The notes beneath the pieces were generated by a model. That model saw only the letters and a list, made by a program, of their open reading frames with translations. It was not told the DNA's origin and made no database searches. From assembly GCA_034668825.1 (NCBI GenBank), contig JAXDOR010000246.1:1-64000 (forward strand): a DNA stretch of 64,000 bases, read 5' to 3'. Origin of the DNA: CANKHA01 sp034668825. GTDB taxonomy: Bacteria; Pseudomonadota; Alphaproteobacteria; Rhizobiales; Xanthobacteraceae. This document shows, one piece after another, positions 45,797 through 54,432 of the stretch. Both the position numbers and the translations under genes were made by a program. Each line of letters begins with the position of its first letter. Within the stretch, counting starts at the first letter, position 1.

Positions 45797-45922
45797 ATGA
45801 CGCATCTCATCGACATCGGCGGCTCCGCTTTGAACCGTTTCTTCTCCAGCATTCTGCATTTTGCGCTGATCCGGGTGTTCCATCGCCTTCAGGCGCAATG
45901 CGGTGTCTGCCTAGAACGCTAG
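45797..45922 (+). CDS. Possible 41-residue small protein
   Basis: An AGGAGA site 6 bases before an ATG opens a 41-codon frame: basic/hydrophobic middle ('FFSSILHFALIRVFHRLQ') and a C-terminal 'QCGVC' CxxC. It ends TAG at 45920-45922, and a weak hairpin with a short T run (45952-45971) follows. The middle could be an amphipathic or membrane-associated helix. It is supported by the ribosome-binding site, the upstream Crp/Fnr-type site and its isolation between a terminator and the next gene. No family is recognised. Confidence 0.5.
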   Translation: MTHLIDIGGSALNRFFSSILHFALIRVFHRLQAQCGVCLER

Positions 45923-45998
45923 AACGAACGCATCGCTCGGCCCGCCGGTACAGAGTCCCGGTGGGCTCTTTGCGCGCTTCATCGACGGATGCTTGCGC

Positions 45999-46004
45999 TA
46001 TAAT
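45999..46004 (+). promoter_or_regulatory. Perfect -10 box before the Crp/Fnr gene
   Basis: TATAAT lies 35 bases before the ATG at 46040. No good -35 is seen at 16-18 bases, so the promoter may depend on an activator. Confidence 0.4.
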
Positions 46005-46039
46005 CTCGGCGCCCTTGGTAGATCGGGCGCAGAGGTGTC

Positions 46040-46723
46040 ATGGCGACGGTGAGCCATCAAAATAATGGGCTGTTGTCCGCCCTCCCCGAGCACCTCTCGG
46101 CTTATCTGTTCGCCGAAGCCAAAGCCATTCGACTTGCCGCCGGCGAAATGCTTTTCCTCAAAGGCGATGCAGGGGACGGATGCTATCGGGTTGAGCAAGG
46201 GTTGCTCAAAGTCGGCATCGGTTCGCGCTCAGGTGCGGAGAGAATTCTTGCTGTGCTCGGCCCCGGCGCGCTCGTCGGCGAATTGTCGATCATCGATCGG
46301 CTGCCCCGCTCCGCATCGGTCACGGCGTTGCGTGACTCCGAACTCAGTTTCGTCAGCCGCGCGCTGTTCGAGCAATGCACGCTGAAATATCCCGAAGTCT
46401 ACAAATACCTCGTCGAGCTTCTCGCCTCACGGCTGCGCGAAACCGACGCAGTCCTCGCAGCGGAAAGCCTGCTTCCCCTCAAGGGCCGCGTTGCGACAAG
46501 ATTGCTCGAACTAGCGGATGCCTTCGGCCAGGATGTCGGTTCAGGCCGTATCCTCATTCGCCAGAAGATCGGCCAGCACGACCTCGCGGCCATGGCTGGG
46601 ATCGCGCGGGAGAACGTTAGCCGCCTGCTCAATGAGTGGAAGCGCCGCAAGCTGGTGAGTCGAGTCAATGGCTATTATTGCTTGGAGGACAAGGCCGCGC
46701 TTGAGCACGAGGCCGATCTCTAA
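46040..46723 (+). CDS. Crp/Fnr-family transcriptional regulator
   Basis: A 227-residue regulator: cyclic-nucleotide-binding-like beta-roll (residues 25-125, 'VLGPGALVGELSIIDRLPRS'), dimer helix, and a C-terminal winged helix ('HDLAAMAGIARENVSRLLNE'). 'GALVGELSIIDRLPRSASV' is close to the cAMP phosphate-binding cassette of CRP, but the effector is not certain. No N-terminal Fe-S cysteines like FNR are present. It is convergent with fabI. Confidence 0.9.
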   Translation: MATVSHQNNGLLSALPEHLSAYLFAEAKAIRLAAGEMLFLKGDAGDGCYRVEQGLLKVGIGSRSGAERILAVLGPGALVGELSIIDRLPRSASVTALRDSELSFVSRALFEQCTLKYPEVYKYLVELLASRLRETDAVLAAESLLPLKGRVATRLLELADAFGQDVGSGRILIRQKIGQHDLAAMAGIARENVSRLLNEWKRRKLVSRVNGYYCLEDKAALEHEADL

Positions 46724-46733
46724 GCCCGCGCGC

Positions 46734-47576
46734 TTACTGCGCTGCTTCCTTCGTCTCCTCGCCACCCTCTCCCCTGAGCGCATCGGGCTGCGGCATGGCG
46801 ATGATATTGTAGCCGGAATCGACGAAATGGATTTCGCCAGTGACACCGCTGGATAAATCAGAGAGCAAATAAAGCCCGGCACCGCCAAGGTCTTCCAGGC
46901 TCACGCCGCGGCCGAGCGGCGAATGCCGCTGCTGGTAAGCAAACATGTAGCGTGCATCGTTGATCCCGGCGCCGGCAAGCGTGCGGATGGGGCCGGCGGA
47001 GATCGCGTTCACGCGGATGTTCCGGCTGCCATAGTCCACCGCAAGGTAACGCACCGAGGCCTCCAACGCCGCCTTCGCCACGCCCATGACATTGTAATTA
47101 GGCATCGCACGCGAGCCACCATTGTAGGTCAGCGTGACCATCGAGCCGCCGTTTGGCATCAGCGCGGCGGCGCGCTTGGCTGCTTCGGTGAAGGCGTAGC
47201 AGGAGATCACCATGGTACGGATGAAGTTTTCCCGGGTTGAATCCGCGTAGCGGCCCTTGAGTTCGCTTTTGTCGGAAAATGCGATGGCGTGGACGAGAAA
47301 ATCCATCGTCCCCCATTGCTTCTTGATCTCGTCGAACACCGCGTCGACGGAAGCGATGTCTTCCACATCGCAGGGAAGCACAAGTGAGGAGCCGATTGTT
47401 TGCGCCAGCGGTTTTACGCGCTTGCCTAGCGCCTCGCCCTGGTAGGTGAAGGCAAGCTGCGCGCCTTGGGCCGCGAGTGCCTCGGCAATGCCCCAGGCGA
47501 TCGAATGATCGTTGGCGACCCCCATGACGAGCCCGCGCTTTCCTTTCATAAGTCCCGTCGACAACGCGCTGCTCAT
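46734..47576 (-). CDS. fabI: Enoyl-[acyl-carrier-protein] reductase (NADH)
   Basis: A 280-residue SDR-fold FabI: 'KRGLVMGVANDHSIAWGIAE' (NADH site), active-site 'YNVMGVAKAALEASVRYLA' (Tyr-x6-Lys) and 'NAISAGPIRTLAGAGI'. It performs the last reduction of each fatty-acid elongation cycle. The ATG at 47576 shares a base with the fabB stop (TGATG); a GTG one codon earlier is an alternative. A Glu/Lys-rich tail of about 20 residues is unusual but not disruptive. Third gene of fabA-fabB-fabI. Confidence 0.95.
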   Translation of the reverse strand: MSSALSTGLMKGKRGLVMGVANDHSIAWGIAEALAAQGAQLAFTYQGEALGKRVKPLAQTIGSSLVLPCDVEDIASVDAVFDEIKKQWGTMDFLVHAIAFSDKSELKGRYADSTRENFIRTMVISCYAFTEAAKRAAALMPNGGSMVTLTYNGGSRAMPNYNVMGVAKAALEASVRYLAVDYGSRNIRVNAISAGPIRTLAGAGINDARYMFAYQQRHSPLGRGVSLEDLGGAGLYLLSDLSSGVTGEIHFVDSGYNIIAMPQPDALRGEGGEETKEAAQ

Positions 47577-48793
47577 CACGCATCCAACCTTTTGAACACG
47601 ACCGAAGCATTGGTGCCGCCGAAGCCGAACGAGTTCGACAATACGCAGCCGAGCTTCACGTCGTCGCGCCGCTTACGCACTATGGGCATGTCGCTGAAGG
47701 CGGGATCGAGCGTCTCGATGTTGGCGCTCTCACAGATGAAGCCATTGTTCATCATCAACAACGAATAGATCGCTTCCTGAGCACCCGCGGCTCCGAGCGA
47801 ATGTCCGGTCAGTGACTTGGTCGCGGAGATTGGCGGGCATTTGTCGCCGAATACCTCGCGGATGGCTTCGATCTCCTTGAGATCGCCGACCGGCGTCGAG
47901 GTCGCGTGGGGATTGATATAGTCTACCGGCGCCTTGACGGTTGCCAATGCCATCTTCATGCAGCGCATCGCACCTTCGCCGGACGGCGCTACCATGTCGT
48001 GGCCATCAGACGTCGCGCCATAGCCCACGACCTCGGCATAAAGCTTCGCCCCCCGCGCCTTTGCATGTTCCAGTTCTTCCAGCACCAGCACGCCGGCGCC
48101 GCCGGCGATGACGAAGCCGTCGCGATCCGCGTCATAGGCGCGAGAAGCTTTCTGAGGCGTCTGATTATATTTCGACGACATCGCGCCCATGGCGTCGAAC
48201 AGTACCGAGAGCGTCCAGTCCAGTTCCTCGCAGCCGCCGGCAAAGATCGTGTCCTGCTTGCCGTATTGAATGATCTCCATGGCGTTGCCGATGCAATGGT
48301 TCGACGTCGCGCAAGCGGACGAGATCGAGTAGTTGACGCCCTTGATCTTGAACCAGGTAGCGAGCGTAGCCGAAGCGGTCGACGACATCGCCTTGGGCAC
48401 TGCGAAAGGACCGACGCGCTTCGGACCCTTGGTGCGGGCGATGTCGGCAGCCTCGACCACCGCATGGGTCGATGGCCCGCCCGAGCCCATGATGATGCCA
48501 GTTTTCTCGTGGGAGACGTCCCCCTGTTCCAAACCGGCGTCGCGGATCGCCTGTTCCATGGCAACGTGATTCCACGCCGCGCCACCACCAAGAAAACGCA
48601 TGGCCCGTCGGTCGACAACCTCTTCCGGATCGAGTGTCGGCGCGCCGTGTACTTGGCAACGGAAACCGAGTTCCGCGTATTTGTCGGCGCGCACCACACC
48701 CGATCGGCCTTCGCGCAGACTCGCCACCACTTCCTGGGTGTTGTTGCCGATGGATGAGACGATCCCCATCCCGGTGACGACAACACGTCTCAT
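47576..48793 (-). CDS. fabB: 3-oxoacyl-[acyl-carrier-protein] synthase I
   Basis: A 405-residue condensing enzyme with Cys in 'SSACATSNHCIG' and the two His of 'HATSTPVGD' and 'LTGHSLGAAGAQ', the Cys-His-His triad of KAS I/II. Pairing with fabA identifies it as FabB, which elongates cis-3-decenoyl-ACP toward unsaturated fatty acids. The start at 48793 gives 'MRRVVVTGMGIVSSIG'; 12 upstream in-frame codons are not family-like. Confidence 0.95.
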   Translation of the reverse strand: MRRVVVTGMGIVSSIGNNTQEVVASLREGRSGVVRADKYAELGFRCQVHGAPTLDPEEVVDRRAMRFLGGGAAWNHVAMEQAIRDAGLEQGDVSHEKTGIIMGSGGPSTHAVVEAADIARTKGPKRVGPFAVPKAMSSTASATLATWFKIKGVNYSISSACATSNHCIGNAMEIIQYGKQDTIFAGGCEELDWTLSVLFDAMGAMSSKYNQTPQKASRAYDADRDGFVIAGGAGVLVLEELEHAKARGAKLYAEVVGYGATSDGHDMVAPSGEGAMRCMKMALATVKAPVDYINPHATSTPVGDLKEIEAIREVFGDKCPPISATKSLTGHSLGAAGAQEAIYSLLMMNNGFICESANIETLDPAFSDMPIVRKRRDDVKLGCVLSNSFGFGGTNASVVFKRLDA

Positions 48794-48917
48794 GCCTGCC
48801 TCATCTGGTTTTGTGCCGCGGCCGATCAATTAATCTGGGCTCGCCGGCATTCGATAGCAATCCTGCAACATTCGCGCGGCGTAATTACGAAGCGATGACA
48901 GCGCGAGAAGAAACCTC

Positions 48918-49448
48918 TCAGGTGCCGCTCGGTTGTAACATCTGCTCCTGACGGAATAGCCCGACCTTGAGATCACTCGCGCGATAGATCACGGCGCCGT
49001 CGGCCGACAGCCAGCCGTCGGCGACGCCGAGCACCAGTTTCGAGCGCATCACCCGTTTGATGTCGAGGCCGTAGACCACCTTCTTCACATTCGGGAGAAC
49101 CTGGCCGGAGAATTTCAACTCGCCGAGGCCGAGCGCGCGGCCCTTGCCTGGAGCGCCCAGCCAGCCGAGGAAAAAGCCAAGGAGCTGCCACAGCGCGTCA
49201 AGGCCGAGACATCCGGGCATCACCGGGTCTCCCTTGAAATGGCAGAGGAAGAACCAGAGGTCCGGCTTCACCTCGAGTTCGGCACGCACCAGGCCCTTGC
49301 CATGGGGCCCGCCTTCTTCCGCGATCTCGGAGATGCGCTCGAACATGAGCATGGGTGGCAACGGCAGTTGCGGGCCTTCCGCGAACAGGTCGCCGCGTCC
49401 GCAGGCGAGCAAATCCTCGTAGCCGAAGCTTGTGCGTCGATTTTGCAT
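48918..49448 (-). CDS. fabA: 3-hydroxydecanoyl-ACP dehydratase/isomerase
   Basis: A 176-residue hot-dog-fold enzyme with the FabA active site His in 'FLCHFKGDPVMPGCLGLDAL' and the Asp 14 residues later. It dehydrates 3-hydroxydecanoyl-ACP and isomerises trans-2 to cis-3, the entry step to unsaturated fatty acids. First gene of fabA-fabB-fabI, divergent from irr across a 209-base gap. Confidence 0.97.
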   Translation of the reverse strand: MQNRRTSFGYEDLLACGRGDLFAEGPQLPLPPMLMFERISEIAEEGGPHGKGLVRAELEVKPDLWFFLCHFKGDPVMPGCLGLDALWQLLGFFLGWLGAPGKGRALGLGELKFSGQVLPNVKKVVYGLDIKRVMRSKLVLGVADGWLSADGAVIYRASDLKVGLFRQEQMLQPSGT

Positions 49449-49582
49449 TCCTGCTCTGTCCTCACGCCCGCTTTATCGTGGGCGCTTTCCTAACACACGG
49501 AATACACGGGTTAAAGTGAGCCATAAGGCGGCATTTGCACGCAAAGCCAACGGAGCGGTTTGTTGCGACGGAGTTGCATCTA

Positions 49583-49597
49583 ACGGCCTAAGGCCGT
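49583..49597. promoter_or_regulatory. Palindrome between fabA and irr
   Basis: ACGGCCT-A-AGGCCGT, a perfect 7-bp inverted repeat with one central base, in the divergent fabA/irr promoter region (49449-49657) 61 bases before irr. It could be an operator for either gene; no match to the known Irr (ICE) motif was seen. Confidence 0.35.
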
Positions 49598-49657
49598 ATC
49601 TTGTGCTTTAGCCGCAATGAGTTAAGCACAGAAACGGTTTCGGCAAGGGTAGGGATT

Positions 49658-50155
49658 ATGACGCAACTGCGGACGATAGTTCTTCCGGCTCCGGTCGCAT
49701 CCGCCGAGCAATCGCCCTTAGTCCTGCGGACCGGCCTCAACGGTTGCCCCTGGCATGACGTCAAAGCCCTGCTCCGAGACGTCGGTTTGCGCCCGACGCG
49801 CCAACGCATGGCCCTCGGCTGGATCCTATTCGGCAAAGGCGACCGGCACCTCACCGCCGAAATGCTCTACGAAGAGGCGACCAAGGCCAAGGTGCCGGTG
49901 TCGCTGGCGACCATTTACAACACGTTGCATCAGTTTACGGATGTCGGTCTGCTGCGCCAGGTCGCTGTCGACGGCTCGAAAACTTATTTCGACACCAACG
50001 TCTCCGCGCATCACCACTTCTTTCTGGAAGACGACAATGCGCTGGTCGATATTCCGGGAACCGACGTGATTGTCGGCACCGCACCGACGCCGCCGGAAGG
50101 TTACGAGGTTGCTCGTATCGATGTCGTGGTACGGCTGCGGCGCAAGCAGCGCTAA
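49658..50155 (+). CDS. irr: Iron response regulator Irr
   Basis: A 165-residue Fur-superfamily regulator. The heme-regulatory motif 'GCPWHD' (Cys30-Pro31) and the 'AHHHFF' triple-His second heme site are both present, as in Bradyrhizobium Irr, which is degraded when heme binds. The winged helix is 'GLRPTRQRMALGWILFGKG' to 'SLATIYNTLHQF'. Irr represses heme synthesis and controls iron genes under iron limitation. The ATG at 49658 is chosen; upstream in-frame codons lack similarity. Divergence from fabABI is typical of this group. Confidence 0.96.
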   Translation: MTQLRTIVLPAPVASAEQSPLVLRTGLNGCPWHDVKALLRDVGLRPTRQRMALGWILFGKGDRHLTAEMLYEEATKAKVPVSLATIYNTLHQFTDVGLLRQVAVDGSKTYFDTNVSAHHHFFLEDDNALVDIPGTDVIVGTAPTPPEGYEVARIDVVVRLRRKQR

Positions 50156-50176
50156 TCCGAGTTCCAATTTGTTTCC

Positions 50177-50205
50177 ATCATGGCCGGGACGAACCCGGCG
50201 ATGAC
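50177..50205 (-). repeat. Short palindromic repeat (REP-like), copy B
   Basis: On the minus strand GTCATCGCCGGGTTCGTCCCGGCCATG repeats the element at 41344-41370 with three base differences, preserving the CCGGG/CCCGG hairpin. It sits between convergent irr and the SH3 gene. Confidence 0.55.
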
Positions 50206-50211
50206 AAAGGG

Positions 50212-50733
50212 TTATTCGACCTTTTCGTTGGGATAGACGCCCCATAGCCGGTCCTGCTCGATCCAACCGTCGAATTTATTTCCCGAAATACGACACCAAC
50301 TGCCGGTGCATTTCTTCACGGTGCCGAGCACGCCCGCCTGAAGCTGCGCGGTGACCGCGGCGGCGGCCTCCGCCTTGTCACGAATAGCAACCAATTCGTC
50401 TTTGGCCTTCGGCATTACCACACCGGTGCGGCGGCCGGACAACAGCGAATGATAGACCCAGCCCTCGGAGCCTTCACCGTCGCGGATGCGTCTCCAATTT
50501 TCAAATTCGGCGGTGATTTCGACCGGAAGTCCGGCGCGGGTATAGACCCAGGTCACGTCGTAGGTCTTCGCCGGCCCGACATGCATATTGACCTTGTCGG
50601 CCTTGAGGCTGACGAAGCGCGGAACCGGAAGCCCACTCGGGCCGGTAGGCACTTCGCCCGCTGCATTCGCCGGGCTGCTACCTCCCATGGCGATGACCAA
50701 AAGGCCCCACAGGGAAAGACGCGATAAACTCAT
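50212..50733 (-). CDS. Secreted SH3-domain protein
   Basis: A 173-residue protein with a signal peptide (residues about 4-24, ending ANA) and two SH3-like beta segments ('VNMHVGPAKTYDVTWVYTRA' and 'GVLGTVKKCTGSWCRISG'), the bacterial SH3b fold often found in cell-wall or envelope proteins. A Cys pair in 'KKCTGSWC' may form a disulfide. No enzyme motif is seen. Start 50733 gives the signal peptide; the longer frame does not. Confidence 0.8.
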   Translation of the reverse strand: MSLSRLSLWGLLVIAMGGSSPANAAGEVPTGPSGLPVPRFVSLKADKVNMHVGPAKTYDVTWVYTRAGLPVEITAEFENWRRIRDGEGSEGWVYHSLLSGRRTGVVMPKAKDELVAIRDKAEAAAAVTAQLQAGVLGTVKKCTGSWCRISGNKFDGWIEQDRLWGVYPNEKVE

Positions 50734-50934
50734 TGAGGGAGTCCGATTGGCGTGTCTGACCGCTCTGTGGGGATAGTGTAGCAGGCGGCCGCGGCCTCGG
50801 TGCCTTGTCTTCACACGGCCATCTGTTAGAGAGGAACCGCGCCGCGCCCGCCGAAATGGACGCCCCTAGTGTCGGCTAGCCCGGTTAAAGAGGCCTGAAC
50901 GGCCCGCGCTTGTGGCGCGAAAGGGCGGCGACCC

Positions 50935-51936
50935 ATGCCGAAGCGAAAAAAGCCCCTGGTCATCGTGACCCGCAAGCTACCCGACACCGTCGAGACGCGG
51001 ATGCGCGAGCTGTTCGAAGTCGAGCTCAATCTCGACGGCCGGCCGATGAGCCGTGCCGACCTCGCGGCCGCGGCGCAACGCGCCGACGTGCTGGTGCCGA
51101 CCGTGACTGACTTGGTTGACGCGCCCATCCTGGAACAGGCCGGCGACAAGCTGAAGCTCATCGCCAATTTCGGCAATGGCGTCGACAATATCGATGTCGT
51201 CACGGCGGTAAAGCGCGGGATCACGGTGACCAACACGCCGAAAGTCCTCACCGAGGACACCGCCGACATGACGATGGCGCTGATCCTGGCTGTGCCTCGG
51301 CGGCTCGGAGAGGGATCGGCCGTCCTCACCGGGGAGAAGGAATGGACCGGCTGGTCGCCGACTTGGATGCTGGGGCATCGCATCGGCGGCAAGCGTCTCG
51401 GCATCATCGGCATGGGCCGTATTGGGCAAGCGGTCGCGCGGCGTGCGCGCGCCTTCGGCCTGCAAATCCATTATCACAATCGCCACCGCGTGACGCCGAA
51501 GATCGAGGAAGAGCTCAACGCGACCTACTGGGAGAGCCTCGACCAAATGCTCGCGCGCATGGACATCATCTCGATCAATTGTCCGCATACGCCGGCGACA
51601 TATCATCTGCTTTCGGCGCGGCGTCTCAAGCTCATCCGCCCCGAGGCTTACATCGTCAATACCGCTCGGGGAGAGGTAATCGACGAAGCCGCCCTGACGC
51701 GCTTGATCGACACTGGCGCCATTGCGGGAGCCGGACTCGACGTGTTCGAGCACGAGCCTGCGGTAAACCCCAAACTGGTGAAGCTCGCACGCGCGGGCAA
51801 GGTGGTGCTGCTGCCGCACATGGGCTCGGCCACCATCGAAGGCCGGGTGGAGATGGGCGAGAAGGTCATCATCAACATCAAGACCTTCATGGACGGCCAC
51901 AAGCCGCCCGACCGCGTGTTGCCCTCGATGCTGTGA
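50935..51936 (+). CDS. D-2-hydroxyacid dehydrogenase (D-glycerate/glyoxylate reductase type)
   Basis: A 333-residue NAD(P)-dependent dehydrogenase: Rossmann motif 'GMGRIGQAVARRARAFG', catalytic Arg in 'NTARGEVIDE', Glu in 'DVFEHEP' and His in 'LPHMGSAT'. Sequence style fits glyoxylate/hydroxypyruvate reductase or D-glycerate dehydrogenase of Alphaproteobacteria; the exact substrate is not fixed by sequence. It is divergent from the SH3 gene and stands alone. Confidence 0.9.
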   Translation: MPKRKKPLVIVTRKLPDTVETRMRELFEVELNLDGRPMSRADLAAAAQRADVLVPTVTDLVDAPILEQAGDKLKLIANFGNGVDNIDVVTAVKRGITVTNTPKVLTEDTADMTMALILAVPRRLGEGSAVLTGEKEWTGWSPTWMLGHRIGGKRLGIIGMGRIGQAVARRARAFGLQIHYHNRHRVTPKIEEELNATYWESLDQMLARMDIISINCPHTPATYHLLSARRLKLIRPEAYIVNTARGEVIDEAALTRLIDTGAIAGAGLDVFEHEPAVNPKLVKLARAGKVVLLPHMGSATIEGRVEMGEKVIINIKTFMDGHKPPDRVLPSML

Positions 51937-52006
51937 TCGGGCGCATGCAAGTGCGCCCGCCGTAAATGTCGTATGCTGGTTCCAGGATAAACGCGGGAGG
52001 ACATGG

Positions 52007-52369
52007 ATGCGCGCGTCAATCGTCGGCATCGCCGCCGTTGCCATAATGGCCGCATGCGGCGGCTCGTTCGCCGCCGGAAAGCTAACGCCGGCCGACATCA
52101 AGAATGTGTTCTTCAACGGCCAACCCTTCACCGCCGCGACGCCGTCCGGCGTCAAATACAAGATGATCTATACGGCGGACGGTAAGATGACGCGGGAATC
52201 CGTAGCGCACGGCGGCGCCAAAAGCGAAGGCACCTGGACACTGACCAAAGACGGCTTCTGCACCACATGGAAGGCGTCGCAGCCGAATTGCTACACGCTG
52301 GTTTCTTCCGGCGACAAGAGATGGTCGGTAATGAAGGGCTCCGGCCTGATGGCGGTGTGGACGAAGTAG
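52007..52369 (+). CDS. Secreted hypothetical protein
   Basis: A 120-residue protein with a signal peptide or weak lipobox ('VAIMAACGGS', Cys at about 17). The mature part carries 'GVKYKMIYTADGKMTRES' and 'GTWTLTKDGFCTTWKASQ', a small beta-rich unit with two Cys likely in a disulfide. The pattern resembles small envelope proteins of unknown function; no named family is assigned. It is convergent with the acyltransferase gene, 7 bases apart. Confidence 0.7.
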   Translation: MRASIVGIAAVAIMAACGGSFAAGKLTPADIKNVFFNGQPFTAATPSGVKYKMIYTADGKMTRESVAHGGAKSEGTWTLTKDGFCTTWKASQPNCYTLVSSGDKRWSVMKGSGLMAVWTK

Positions 52370-52376
52370 CCTTCTT

Positions 52377-53489
52377 TTATTCTGCAGCGGCGGCGGGCCG
52401 GCGTCGTCCAACACGCAGAAGCCGCTCGATCCAGTCGGCAAAGAGCGCAGGCCGCTCCACCAGGCGCGCAACACCATAAGCGATCAAATTACAGATAAAA
52501 AAGCTGCCACAGGAAATGCTGGCCCAGCGCCCCGGGGTCGTGGTGACGTCGCCGATGGTTGGATCGAGTAGCGCCCTCAGCGTCACAAGGGTCGGCGCGT
52601 GAAGGATATAGAGCGTGTAAGACCACGCTCCGGTGGCAATGAGCGCGCGTCCCGTACGCCCGCCCATGTCCGGCGCGCGCGCAAGCGCGATAAGCCAAAG
52701 ACCGATCGGCAGACCAATAACACCCTGATAGAAAAGGCCCGCTGGCGTATCGAGCAGAAAGAGCGGGAAAAAAAGTGGAAACAGCGCAGCGCATGCGACG
52801 CAGGCAAATCCGAAGAGAGGCCTAACGGGCAGGCGGTGGTGCAAAAGAGCCGCTAGTCCTCCGAAAGCAAAAAGCATTGCGGCGGTGAGGCCGAGTGCGA
52901 AACCGCGGATCAGCGCCAATAGGAGAATGATCGTCAGAACGGAGGAGACGATCCGGGTCAAACGGATTTTTCCGGCTATGCCCAAGGCTGCGCAGGCGGC
53001 GATCGCATAGAGGACGAGTTCGAGCCGCAACGACCAGATCGCGACGTTGGTCGCCGGCAAGGCGTCGTTCGCCGGTTGCGAAAATGTGAAGGTGAAAGCC
53101 CGCAGCCATGCCGCCATGCTCACGTCAAAAGGCATATCCACGTGTTTGAGCGCGGAAAAGGCGACACCATCGAACCGAAGCACGACGATGATGGCGGCGG
53201 CGAGAATTGCGAAAAGATAGGGCGGGTAAATGCGAGCAAAGCGGCGGATAGCATAGTCGATGCAGTTGAATTCGCCCGAACGGATATATTCCCGCCTGAC
53301 GGTGGTCGCGATCGCGAACCCGCTCAAGCAAAAAAAGATAAGAACGGCAAGCCGTGCTGGCCAGCTTGCGACGGGATTTGTCAAATCGCCGGCAGGATCG
53401 AGCAGCATGAAGACATGCGAAATCACGACCACCTGAGCAGCAATGCCCCTGACCGCGTCAAGATTATGGAAGTGGCCAGACCGCTGCAT
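52377..53489 (-). CDS. Acyltransferase family 3 membrane protein
   Basis: A 370-residue protein with about ten hydrophobic helices. The N-terminal 'LDAVRGIAAQVVVISHVFML' contains the conserved Arg and His of the Acyl_transf_3 (OafA/NodX-like) family, and 'FFCLSGFAIA' follows. Such enzymes O-acylate surface polysaccharides or lipids; the target is unknown. The start at 53489 lies 8 bases after the ThiF-like stop, so the two genes may be cotranscribed; a 90-codon longer frame overlaps that gene and is rejected. Confidence 0.88.
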   Translation of the reverse strand: MQRSGHFHNLDAVRGIAAQVVVISHVFMLLDPAGDLTNPVASWPARLAVLIFFCLSGFAIATTVRREYIRSGEFNCIDYAIRRFARIYPPYLFAILAAAIIVVLRFDGVAFSALKHVDMPFDVSMAAWLRAFTFTFSQPANDALPATNVAIWSLRLELVLYAIAACAALGIAGKIRLTRIVSSVLTIILLLALIRGFALGLTAAMLFAFGGLAALLHHRLPVRPLFGFACVACAALFPLFFPLFLLDTPAGLFYQGVIGLPIGLWLIALARAPDMGGRTGRALIATGAWSYTLYILHAPTLVTLRALLDPTIGDVTTTPGRWASISCGSFFICNLIAYGVARLVERPALFADWIERLLRVGRRRPAAAAE

Positions 53490-53497
53490 GAATGAAG

Positions 53498-54292
53498 CTA
53501 CCCTCCCGGAGTTGTAATCGTCGGGTTTTCGCCGGACAGCGGATTGTCTCGGTCCCAGGCATAGGTCAGCGTTTCGAAACGCATCGAGCGCGCATCGATC
53601 ATCAGCAGGCGGCCGACAAGACCTTCGCCGAAACCGACGATTTCGCGGATCACCTCGAAGGCCATCAGCGAACCAAGCACTCCGGGCAGCGCGCCGAGGA
53701 TGCCGACCTCCGAGCACGTGGGCACTGTTCCTGGCGGCGGCGGCTCCGGAAACAGACAACGGTAGGTGGGATTGGGTTCGCCGCTTGCAGTACGTTCATG
53801 CGCGCGGATGGTCGTCAGCGTTCCGTCAAAGGGACCGACCGCTGCAGTGACGAGCGGCTTTTGCGCGAAAAAACAAGCGTCGGACACAAGATAGCGGGTG
53901 GCGAAATTGTCCGATCCATCGGCGATGATGTCGTAACTCGAGATGAGATCGATAGCATTGGAGGCGACCAGCCTTGTCGCGTGCGCTTCAACGGCGACAT
54001 GAGGATTGAGCCGGCGGATCAACTCAGCCGCGCTTTCCACTTTAAGCCGTCCGACATCCGGCGTGGCGTGGATCACCTGGCGCTGAAGATTTGACAGCGA
54101 AACCGCATCGTCATCGACGATCCCGAGGGTGCCGACGCCTGCCGCGGCGAGATAGAGCAGGACTGGCGCGCCAAGCCCGCCGGCCCCGATCACCAGCACG
54201 CGGGCGCGCTTGAGCGCAGCTTGGCCGGGGCCGCCGACCTCGCGCAGGACGATGTGCCGCGCATAGCGTTCAAGCTCATCGGAACTCAGCAT
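53498..54292 (-). CDS. ThiF/MoeB/HesA-family adenylyltransferase
   Basis: A 264-residue E1-like enzyme: ATP-binding 'VLVIGAGGLGAPVLLYLAAA', 'DDDAVSLSNLQRQVIH' and 'IIADGSDNFATRYLVSDAC' with the catalytic Asp. It would adenylate the C-terminal Gly of a ubiquitin-like sulfur carrier (MoaD or ThiS). The zinc-binding CxxC pairs of E. coli MoeB are incomplete: only single cysteines remain ('PTYRCLF', 'VPTCSE'), and the C-terminal CxxC is absent, so the zinc site is probably missing. Confidence 0.88.
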   Translation of the reverse strand: MLSSDELERYARHIVLREVGGPGQAALKRARVLVIGAGGLGAPVLLYLAAAGVGTLGIVDDDAVSLSNLQRQVIHATPDVGRLKVESAAELIRRLNPHVAVEAHATRLVASNAIDLISSYDIIADGSDNFATRYLVSDACFFAQKPLVTAAVGPFDGTLTTIRAHERTASGEPNPTYRCLFPEPPPPGTVPTCSEVGILGALPGVLGSLMAFEVIREIVGFGEGLVGRLLMIDARSMRFETLTYAWDRDNPLSGENPTITTPGG

Positions 54293-54432
54293 CGGTGATT
54301 ATATCGCGCGGAGCGGCTATCCATTGCTAGCCATTTTTTGTTCAAGTCTCGCCTCCCTAGCACAATTTGCACACTCCCATAGTTGCGATAAGATAATGGG
54401 AAGTCAGGTAAATTCGGTTGCCGAGGATGCGT

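Noticed and set aside
50977..52161. 394-codon minus-strand frame
   Set aside because: Antisense of the hydroxyacid dehydrogenase, whose motifs are intact.
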